This document shows positions 55,633-64,000 of a DNA stretch of 64,000 nt, in pieces. The position numbers were made by a program, and so were the translations under genes. Numbering within the stretch: the first letter of the stretch is position 1; every line of letters starts with the position of its first letter. This stretch comes from Xiphydria camelus. Its lineage: Eukaryota > Arthropoda > Insecta > Hymenoptera > Xiphydriidae. The notes under the pieces are model-generated. The model worked only from the letters and a program-made list of their open reading frames with translations. It had not been told where the DNA came from and ran no database searches. The stretch is from contig OY783195.1 of the NCBI GenBank assembly GCA_963678675.1, positions 18,011,342 to 18,075,341 of the forward strand. Reading direction: 5' to 3'.

Positions 55633-56039
55633 AGAACCATATATATCAGATATAATCAGATAGCGCCAATTTTCGGATCTGATTATATCTGATTAGTTCT
55701 ATATAATTATATATGATTATATATAATCATTTTTTCCCGGGCTTTCACACACCAATTCGTGAAAAGTTGCGCAGTGCGTGAAATAACCTGCACAGTGCGT
55801 GAAATTATATTTTAGTATTTTAGGATTTTGTAGTATTTTAATTTTAATGTGAGAAACAGTAATAAAAATTTAAATTTTGTTCTAAAGTTCTTTGTTTCTT
55901 TGTTTATTTATTTCTTTTTACTTTATAAAATACTTATGATATTTTTGTTTGTAAGGGGGGGCTCAGCCCCCCTCCCCAACCCTCCGCTACACCACGCCCC
56001 GAACCCCGTCTCAACCTCGTATTTAACACTTACAATTGA

Positions 56040-56285
56040 GGCATGTAAATGGAAAAGGCTGAAAGTGCCATACCTTGCAGAAATAAGATTTTGTATAAGA
56101 TTTTTTATAAAAATAGGCGTAAATGCCATCGCCAATAACCTAGTAATGGATGTAAGTGTCTCCTGATTCAGTTTTAGTTTATAGAGCGTTCGAAAAGTAG
56201 CTCTGCGGTTGCAGTTTTAAACAAATTTATTTGATTTTTCAACAATTTTGGCTTTGGCACTTTCAACCTTTTCCATTTACATGCG
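56040..56285. mobile_element. 246 bp MITE inserted in the 55995-56400 repeat
   Basis: Ends GCATGTAAATGGAAAAGG and its inverted copy (CCTTTTCCATTTACATGC). The related copy at 51930 runs CACTTAGTGACAAAA without it. The adjacent 55957-55975 hairpin GGGGGGCTCAGCCCCCC lies in the flank. Confidence 0.7.
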
Positions 56286-56661
56286 ATAATTAGTGACAAA
56301 AAAGAGAATTCGTCATTCGGGCGTTTCGCGCTGTTTTTAATTCGTTAAAAACGGCGCTTCATGCCCTTATAGCGAAAATAACTATTCTTGAAATGTGTAT
56401 CTTTTGTTTTCTTTCGGCTTGTTTTAAAAATTCGTAATTTAATGATAAAAATTTTAAGCCATCGTTCATCGTGGAGAAACTTTATTTTTCTATTTTTTTA
56501 TCGGGATATTGAAGTTCTGATAGCCTTTGGGATCACCACGTATAAATGTTTTTAATACAGTATCGTTTTTCTTATAATCAGAATTAAAATAAGGGACATT
56601 CCAAGTATATTTGAGGTGTAAATTTATTCAACTGTGATACTAATGGAACGTAAATTGTTAA

Positions 56662-56849
56662 CACGCTCACTGCCGTCTCGGTCTATATGACCGAGAAAAA
56701 TGTTTCCGCACACGCCGTCTCGGTCTATTAGACCGAGAATTTTACATTTGCACATAATTTAGTAAAGAATAGGAATTTTGGAAAAATTCTTATGTAAGTC
56801 GTTACTACACTTATAAACGTCTGTCTGCGCACTGTCGGCAGTCAACGTG
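56662..56849. mobile_element. piggyBac-type MITE with ACGTTGACTGCC ends
   Basis: TTAA at 56658-56661 and 56850-56853. Left end CACGCTCACTGCCG and right end CGGCAGTCAACGTG. Contains two small hairpins CTCGGTCTATATGACCGAG and CTCGGTCTATTAGACCGAG. Confidence 0.75.
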
Positions 56850-56853
56850 TTAA

Positions 56854-57001
56854 CCCGTTCGCTACGGATGACCTTTCTTCTGTGCGGAAGGGATATTTTG
56901 TTAAAGCATTTAAATATTGGGGATTACGCCTTATGGCGTCATCCGTACATAGTAGGGGAGTACGTTGACGTTATTAGGCGTCATCCGCAGCGAAAGTGTT
57001 C
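56854..57001. mobile_element. piggyBac-type MITE sharing the TTAA of its neighbour
   Basis: Left end CCCGTTCGCTACGGATGAC starts directly at the TTAA of the previous element. The right end is GTCATCCGCAGCGAAAGTG, after which the expected TTAA has decayed to TTCA. Same family type as 2663-2999. Confidence 0.7.
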
Positions 57002-57042
57002 ATTGTAAGGCATATAGTACGGTAAAGTTGTCGTTTGAAAAC

Positions 57043-57848
57043 AAAAATTCCGGACAAGCTGATTTTTTCAGGGTTTGTCAGTGACTGTCTCCTAAGTGTA
57101 AACTTCGCAAAATCGGAAACTTTCCCCTTGGACTTTTGAGGAATAGAGGGGCTGTTTTTTGAAAATTATGCTATAACAAAATTATTAGACTGAAATTGTA
57201 CAGAAGAACATTCTCTATTACTTTGTCTTATGAAAGTTGTTTATACATGTATTATTTCCGGACTTAGCGGCCGTTTATTGAACCCCAATTCTTCATGTAC
57301 TGAGCGCTACCTCCAAAAATAATCAAGTTGCAAAAAAAAGTTCATAAGGAAAAGTTGTTTGTATATTTATTATGAACAACTTTCATGAGGGACAATTTGC
57401 TGAAAAACAAACTTTTCCCTTATGAAAGTTGTTCATAATAAATCTACAAACAACTTTTCCTTATGAACTTTTTTTGCAACTTGATTATTTTTGGAGGTAG
57501 CGCCCAGTACACGAAGAATTGGGGTTCAATAAACGGCCGCTAAGTCCGGAAATAATAAATTTATGAACGACTTTCATAAGACAAAAGTTTTCGGTGGCGT
57601 TCAGGGATGACTAGCGTCCTAACCGCTTTTATTATTATTATTTATTTATTATTATTCATAAGACAAAGTAATAGAGAATGTTCTTCTGTACAATTTCAGT
57701 CTAATATATTTGTTATAGCATAATTTTCAAAAAACAGCACCTATTCTTCAAAAGTCCAAGGGGAAAGTTTCCGATTTTGCTAATTTTACACTTAGGAGAC
57801 AGTCGCTGACCAACCCTGAAAAAATCAGCTTGTTCGGAATTTTTTTTC
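57043..57848. mobile_element. 0.8 kb palindrome
   Basis: Mirrored arms run from AATTCCGGACAAGCTGATTT through CATTCTCTATTACTTTGTCT, CGGCCGTTTATTGAACCCC and AAAAGTTCATAAGGAAAAG to a centre near 57400. The right arm has an insert at about 57585-57655. The CTGATTTTTTCAGGG end is shared with the pair at 21.4/27.5 kb. Confidence 0.8.
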
Positions 57849-58350
57849 ACGCTATGTACAGCGATACAACTTAACCGTACTAATACGCCAGAAACAAAAC
57901 AATACAATTGTAAAGCGTGGGGCGTATACGCCCCACGCGGCGTGAACGGAGTCTTCAAAAAAACGGTCTGGTAGGGAACGTGTTATAACAATAAGTATAT
58001 ACAAAGCAAATGTAGTAAACTTTAATCTAAGATTTGAAGTGAAAAATATACCATTTTGACTAGAAGTCAAATTTGCTAAATAGTTACATATTGTTAACAA
58101 TTTACATTACATCATTATCGCATTTGGATAAATTTTCACCTCAAATATCATTGGAATATGATCCTTATTTCAATTCTGATTATAAGAAAAATGTTGCTGC
58201 ATGAAAAACATTTAGGTATACATGTTGATCCTCTAAAGGTTTTCGGAACTTGATGATCCCGATGAAAAAAATAGAAGCAAAAAGTTTCTTCGCGATGAAC
58301 GATGGTTTAAAATTTTCGTCATTAAATTACGAATTTGTTAAAAAATTTTT

Positions 58351-59137
58351 TTTAAAATAATTTGTTAACTTTATGGAGTTATACATAATCCAGAATGATG
58401 TAGAAATATTTTTTTTATTTTTTCATCGTATAGAGCATTTAAAACCGAAAAAAATCATTCACTGTTTTTGTCGATAGCATTTTTTTATCGTAGTTATAAT
58501 CATCCGAAGCTCGGGTAGACTCATTTTTCCTCAATGTTTCATTATTTTATAACTCGAGAACGTATTGGTGAAAAGATTTAGTTCCATTCGTTTAGACTAA
58601 ATAAATATATAAGTTTCTGAATGTCTTGGGAAACATTATTCCTAGTACGTATTAGAAGACGGGGAAAGTTTTGCCGATGTGTACGATAGTATGTTTTTTT
58701 TTTGATTTACTGATGGTGACAATTGATTTCAATAATTTTTTAATGCTGAATTAGATTCCGTTAACCGAATGGCTTCATTATGTCAGGTTCCCGAGATATT
58801 CTCACTGAAAAGTGTCCTAAATTGACCTTTTCAGCACTTTTACATTATGATATCCTGAAAACCTAATGTGATAAAGTAATTTGGTCAATGGGATCGAATT
58901 CAACATGCCAAAAATCCTCGAAATTACATAAGACAGTCTTTGGGTCAAAATTGATGTTGGCCTATGTAATTGAATGCGACCACACCGCAGCTACCTCGAC
59001 ATTTATCCATCTACATTCCCCTTTTCTTTTTCTCCTTTACTTCCTATTTCATATAATCGGAAATAATTTGCAGAAAACTCTCGACTTCTCGTTCCGATCA
59101 ATTTCTCAGCACGGCTCCCATTATACATACGTATATA
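58351..59137. other. AT-rich spacer, nothing recognised
   Basis: No frame or repeat partner stands out. The 113-residue plus frame starting at 58888 runs into the next element's end and has no family motif. Confidence 0.4.
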
Positions 59138-60513
59138 TGGGGCATTTCACAAGAAAACGACAAAGCGAAACCCATGGGGTCGGGAATTTACTTCATATAT
59201 TTTTTTTCTTAAAGGCTTTTGGGTTCTAAACTTACTCCCAAGAGGATTTTTTTTTATTGCCTTTGTTTAAACGGGATATTCTCAAGAAAAACAATTTTTA
59301 ATTAATCCTCAAAGAATTTCAAATTTTTTAAGCCGTCAAACGCCACGGAGTTTCGAGTTTTCAATGTTTTATGCACTATTTTAGGAAAAAAAAAAATTCA
59401 AGAAAAAATTTTTTCACACACACACACACACATTAGCAATATCTGCTGAAACTTAATTAGGAAAAAAATTAACCGTGGAGCAAGTTATTTACTAAAAATC
59501 GCGATATGGAGAGCGAAATGTAGGACAAAATTGTGAAAAATCGACTCATATATTATTTATAATGAATTATGATGTTATTGATATTTATTAAGTGTTTTAT
59601 TTAATAAAATTTGACATAACATCTCACTGTTTTTTCAATATATCGAGGACTTGATAGTCTGGCGAAAATGAATATCTTTTTGTTCTCATTTTTCCATTTT
59701 CAGGAATAATGCAGTGAGAGCGCAAGGTATCACGGATGGGCTTTGCACGACAGAAACGATCTGATAATTCCGATTTTACCACATCATAATTCGTAGCGTC
59801 CTAGTAACGAAATGTTAGTGACGGTAGGTTATCCGGCTTAGATGCCCATTCATAGAGAGCCATTGGAGTCATTATTTGTTCATGTGCTGGCAATTGCAGA
59901 CTTGCTCGAGCAGCTAATCGCTTAACAATTCGCCCAATACCATCGGAAGGGCCCTTGCCGTGCGCTGTGGCAAAAAAATGCCATTCAGCAGCGACGCCAA
60001 AATCTTCAAAATGATAATAAATATTACAGAAATTTTTATAATTTTTAAATTGCTGTGGCGCCCCGTCTGAGAAGTAAATCATCTTTGATGGCATTGGTAT
60101 AAACGATTTAACAAAATCATTGATGATTCTGGAAAAAGCGTAAATCGTGTACGAGTCGTGATGCAAGCAATTTGGCATAATGCGCAGGGCAAGGGCCCTT
60201 CCGATGGTATTGGGGGAACTGTTTCGTTTCTGCGGTACTGATAATACCGCATATTTTTTTTCAGAAAATACGTTCAAAAACAAAACCTTTTTGTATTTGA
60301 AGTTTCTTGAAATTATCATTTCTTCTATTCGAAAATTAGCCCTGAAAATCACATTTTTCAATATTGTCGAGAGATATCCCGTTTAAACAAAGGCAATAAA
60401 AAAAATCCTCTTGGGAATATGTTTAGAACCCAAAAGCCTTTAAGAAAAAAATATATGAAGTAAATTCCCGATCCCATGGGTTTCGCTTTGTCGTTTTCTT
60501 GTGAAATGCCCCA
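59138..60513. mobile_element. 1,376 bp TA-flanked transposon with DDE-type protein fragment
   Basis: Ends TGGGGCATTTCACAAGAAAA and its inverted partner, with about 145 bp arms including GTTTAAACGGGATAT-type edges. TA on both sides (59136-59137, 60514-60515). It contains the minus-strand protein at 59801-60361. The superfamily is not settled from the sequence. Confidence 0.8.
59801..60361 (-). pseudogene. Transposase-like protein fragment (FSDGAPQQFKN motif)
   Basis: A 186-residue frame. The second half reads MIYFSDGAPQQFKNYKNF, then AEWHFFATAHGKGPSDGIG, VKRLAARASLQ and QIMTPMALYEWA, a block I recognise from repeated, uncharacterised animal transposon proteins whose SDGA...N and H.KG.SDG.G motifs look like part of a DDE/RNase H-type core. 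The N-terminal third is shared with the inverted arm and not family-typical. The upstream part of such proteins is missing, so it is truncated. Confidence 0.6.
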
Positions 60514-62093
60514 TATGTATACCTATGTTGGTTTTCTTGAAACGTGGTAAATCGAGCAGACGTTGTCGAGGGTGTAGGTATGAAATTACATCGTCATTGC
60601 ATAAATACATACGCAATGGTAACGTGTCGGCCCAACGGGCTTCTCGGAAATACGATGGCTCCACTCTGAGATTCCCGCGAATAAGAAGCAGAGGGGACTT
60701 TTTACAAATTTCGTTTACACTGCATAGATGCATTTTATTCGCGCGCGGTTTTCGAGTGCCATGTTCTCACGCGCAAATAGGGACACACAGCCGATCCACT
60801 AAACGGCGCATTTGAATACCGTAGACCAGCAGCTCTTATTGCGTAAATCCTTATGCAAAATTCAATAGTTTCATAACACTATGCGATGGTTCTTATACAA
60901 ACGGCGCTATTATTTATCGCCGACTATTCGTACGCTGGACATTGAGGGAAGTACACTTAGGTGAATTGAAGGTGCATTCACGCGCAGTAGCATTTCGACC
61001 AGAAAAATCGTTCGCATTCAACTTGTACGTGCGTCATTGAGCACACGCTTTGCTCGTGCTCGGCGGTAACGGTGGACACCGCACGGATCATCAACGTATT
61101 CGGCGAGGATAAGCACCTATTACAACGAGAGATATTTTCTCGGGGCACCTATGAAATTCCTGTCGACCTTCCTCATTCCATTTGCGATGCGCACATCGAT
61201 CGCGACGCAATGATTTACTCTTTCAAATGTTATTGTAATAGGATATTACGCGTAAAATTGCTCAAGAACCGTTTCTGCTTAGTACACGCGCAGTACGAGA
61301 TGACTCTTCTTCTCACCCTCCTTCCTCCACTCCCTCTTTCTCTGTTTCTCTTTTCTTCTCCCATAGGTCCTTTTAACCCCTCTCATCCGAGCGGATAGGT
61401 ATTTCGGTAATACTTTCACAATCATACTCGAAAAGGGGTTCAAAATTGCGAAGTAAATAGAACATTATTGGTAATATTCATACAGCAAAGCACGCGGGAG
61501 CTAAGGTGGAAAAAGGGGGTGAGCTTTCATTTCCATGAAGGCCGATCAATTCCGCTCGCCCCACTCCCCGAGCCTACCTCGTGCAGATATTTTGGTAGGA
61601 ATCTATCTAGAATACAGCAAGCGTCCCTAAATTCTGTTAGGGATTGGCCAGGCATCGGATCAGATCCTAGTAGTGAAATGTAACACATTCACTCTGAATT
61701 CCGACTAGATGTACTAGCTGGATCCTAGACTGGGTACTAGAGGAATTCTAATAGAGCGAAGGCTAGTGTATACCCCCTCCCCCGTGGAAATTTCTGACTC
61801 ACATATTTTTTTGTTGGTATTGCAATGTAGTTTAAGGTTTTAGTTGTTTGCCTCTTGTCAATTACAGCATATCCCGGAAAAACGTGGAAAACCACGGTGC
61901 TCCATCGCACTGAGCGACGGAATTCGGAAGGTCAATTCATACCCCTTAATAGCGTCTGTAGATTACAAGTTCCAAGTTCTATAGAAATTCTATTGACATC
62001 ACAATATAACAGACAATCAATCGATATACCAAATGCACCGGCGGCATAGTGGGTTACAGCTGAAATTTCTGGGCATATGCACGATGGTGTATT
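60514..62093. other. Low-repeat stretch, no gene called
   Basis: Frames at 60501-60815, 61072-61398 and 61855-62049 are open but lack family motifs. Bases 61305-61370 are a pyrimidine tract ending in CTTCTCCCATAG, an intron-3'-end-like sequence. It may contain unrecognised exons. Confidence 0.35.
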
Positions 62094-63052
62094 ACAAGGC
62101 ATGAACGTGCTAAATATGTCGAATTGGCATTTGAAAATGCAAGTATGTTACATACATCAGATTCCTCTCACCAAGATATGCAAATACGAGAAATGAAACG
62201 AAGTGAGCAAAGTGTCTTGAAAGTAATTGAAGCTATTGAGCAATATATCAATCCATTTGAAGTTGACGACAAGGATTCTCTGTTCTGTTTATCATCCGGA
62301 AGGCCTGCACCTGAATCGGTGGAAGAAGATTTACTCAATGTAGATATTCTGGGGAAAAAGCTGCCTATAACACTTTCCTACAAGACACATTTATTCTAAA
62401 GAATAACAAATTTCATGAACCACTGAAGAGACAAAAGCTTAAAACTTTTAAGAGTATTCAAGAGAAGATAATTGTTACGTCCTCTCAAAAGAGATTAGTT
62501 GAGATAAGAGCAGAAAGAAATATTTTTGATCGAGCTTTGCTCCTGTTCCAGGAACATCAAATTAGCATAGAAATGCTGTTATCCTATCCATTAGGACCAG
62601 TGCCATGAGCATTAGTAACTGCTGATGGGTGTCCTACAAAAACAGACAAGGCCAAACTACTCCATGCTTTGGAGATCAAGGGTGCGGTAAATGAACCTCC
62701 TAAGGTTGAAGAATGCATTTATATGATTTATGGCATGGCTTACTTTCAAGCTCAGTAATGGCAAAAACAAGGAACAACTTGTCAACCTTCTACATAATGA
62801 ATGAAAACAAGACATATATGCCCACTATTTTCATGGTAGAAATCTTTACTCATCACATAATGATCAGTGCATGTTGTTTACTGGAGAAGACGGTTCAACT
62901 GTGAATTATACGATACAAGAAGAGCTATGCTCTTCACAAAAGGAGGCGGATACTAAAATTACATTACATTGTTTCATGCTTCTCAATCCTGCCAAGACAA
63001 TTTGCCTATCAAAATTAGATCACCAGACACAGATGTTTTTATGTTGTTACTA
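62094..63052 (+). pseudogene. Nuclease/CXC transposon-family remnant, central region
   Basis: Encodes ERAKYVELAFENASMLHTSD and EAIEQYINPFEVDDKD. After a frameshift near 62340-62390 it continues with RAERNIFDRALLLFQ and LLSYPLGPVP, then a stop where this block normally has W, and TADGCPTKTDKAKLLHALE. Further broken frames give KEADTKITLHC and RSPDTDVFMLLLA, the acidic nuclease motifs. The sequence breaks off at 63050. It supplies the part of the protein upstream of the nuclease that the other loci lack. Confidence 0.65.
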
Positions 63053-63459
63053 GCAGCCCGTCCCGGCTTCGCACGGGTAGATTGTGGATTGATTTTGTCC
63101 GTCCACCACATTATTAGCTACGGAAAAATCCAAACCCTACTATCAAAAAGAATTTTTATAGGGCCCACATAGTTTTCATGGTACGAAGCCGAACTGTACT
63201 TGACCTTCAAAAAGTCCTGGTACGGCTGAATATTTCAGCGGGAAATCATTTTATAGAAAAATTTTTAATACAAAATTTTTAGTATTTTTCCCGGTCTACC
63301 CAATGGTCATATTGGATTTGACCTTGACCATGACCTTCAAGGTTATATCAAGGTCAAATTAATTTTTTTTCTTGTTCAAATGTGTCCTTGACCATTTTTT
63401 TCATGTTACCTTTATTGTCAGCGGAGGTCAAATTTAGGTCAAGTATAGTTCGACTTTTT
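63050..63459. repeat. CCCGTCCCGGCTTCGCACGGG repeat and TGACCTT-rich stretch
   Basis: 63057-63078 forms a GC-rich hairpin-like CCCGTCCCGGCTTCGCACGG, a motif I associate with dispersed arthropod repeats. Bases 63300-63440 repeat TTGACCTTGACC and AAGGTCAAAT words. No coding. Confidence 0.5.
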
Positions 63460-64000
63460 GAACACCCTGTATAAGATCTACTAACTCAGAAACCTTCGTG
63501 GATATGTGTCCAACTGTTCCCCAAATTTTCATCGCAATCGGATGAACGGTTTAGGAAGGCATAATAATCATCCGTACCGGTACTTTTTGAACACCCTGTA
63601 TAAGATTTACTAACTCAGAAACCTTCGCGGGCATGCGTCCAACCATTCCCCAAAGTTTCATCGCAATCGGATGAACGGTTTAGGAAGGCATAATAATCAT
63701 CAGTACTGGTACTTTTTGAACACCCTGTATAAGATTTACTAACTCAGAAACCTTCGCGGGCATGCGTCCGACCATTCCCCAACTTTTCATCGCAATCGGA
63801 CGAACGGTTTAGGAAGGCATAATAATCATCCGTACCGGTACTTTTTGAACACCCTGTATAAGATTTACTAACTCAGAAACCTTCGCGGGCATGCGTCCAA
63901 CCATTCCCCAAAGTTTCATCGCAATCGGATGAACGGTTTAGGAAGGCATAATAATCATCCGTACCGGTACTTTTTGAACACCCTGTATAATATTTACTAA
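63460..64000 (+). repeat. 129 bp tandem satellite, more than four copies, open at window end
   Basis: GAACACCCTGTATAAGAT starts at 63460, 63589, 63718, 63847 and 63976, exactly 129 bp apart. Copies differ at few sites (for example CATCCGTACCGG versus CATCAGTACTGG). Each unit contains ACACCCTGTATA, the same as the ends of the TA-flanked CAGGGTGT elements. Confidence 0.9.

Larger units (their letters stand above)
56409..58350. mobile_element. 1.9 kb element with about 230 bp inverted ends, hosting other elements
   Basis: 56409-56628 is mirrored at 58130-58350 (AAATTCGTAATTTAATGA, CATCGTTCATCG, TTTTTCTTATAATCAGAATT). Inside are two TTAA-type MITEs and a 0.8 kb palindrome. No transposase. Confidence 0.7.

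Noticed and set aside
55923..56166. GC-rich hairpin frame encoding PLPNPPLHHAPNP
   Set aside because: Hairpin GGGGGGCTCAGCCCCCC and flanking repeat, split by a MITE. Not coding.

Overview
This window looks like repeat-rich, non-coding DNA from an arthropod, most likely an insect. The evidence is AT-rich sequence with no dense operon-like coding, intron-like junctions in transposase remnants, transposon superfamilies typical of animals (Tc1/mariner, piggyBac, PIF/Harbinger, hAT-like, copia), and a short interstitial run of TTAGG, the common insect telomere unit. I found no intact host gene. Almost every long reading frame is a shadow, a transposon remnant or a repeat translated by chance. The weak host-like candidates are a possible exon at 33743-33900 and two short acidic reading frames at 34669-34893 and 35905-35991.

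Layout. 0.4-4.6 kb: nested MITEs (PIF/Harbinger-type with TAA duplications, piggyBac-type with TTAA), a tRNA-like pol III unit and short tandem repeats. 4.6-9.3 kb: a composite element (module A1, broken Tc1-type transposase, nested palindromes, a 119-residue reading frame, a foldback). 48.06-51.07 kb holds an inverted copy of this composite. 9.3-17 kb: a foldback, a copia gag-protease remnant, a 2.4 kb foldback carrying a CXC gene fragment plus a mariner fragment, and a PIF/Harbinger transposase N-terminus. 17.4-22.8 kb: a pair of CAGGGTGTTTCA ends enclosing several other foldbacks. 23.4-26.4 kb: the best-defined element, a 3,015 bp transposon with about 0.9 kb inverted repeats, a 3 bp target duplication, a related unoccupied site at 28.07 kb, and a nuclease-like plus cysteine-rich gene. 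26.6-27.4 kb: a GATTACA-iterated element. 29.2-31.4 kb: palindromes (one full of AGGTCA half-sites) and another nuclease-family remnant. 32.3-42.7 kb: more MITEs, a palindrome with TTAGG, a 970 bp tandem duplication. 42.7-55 kb: further module A copies with young insertions. 55.4-60.5 kb: three-level nesting and a TA-flanked element with a DDE-type protein fragment. 62-63 kb: a third degenerate part of the nuclease gene family. 63.46 kb to the end: a 129 bp tandem satellite.

How it fits together. Long near-perfect inverted repeats dominate at every scale. Many unrelated elements have ends built from short iterated, often self-complementary words (TTGGGC, TTGGCAACATG, CGTTGGCCAACG, GATTACA, GTCGAC, CGTAAG, AGGTCA). 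Four loci (12.6, 24-25.7, 31.1, 62-63 kb) hold different pieces of one protein family: a PIN/FEN-like acidic nuclease core, a conserved SGC(D/H)(S/T)T block and a C-terminal cysteine-rich CXC block. The 23.4-26.4 kb element shows that this family is mobile. Boundaries were read by eye, so ends of diverged repeats may be off by some tens of bases.
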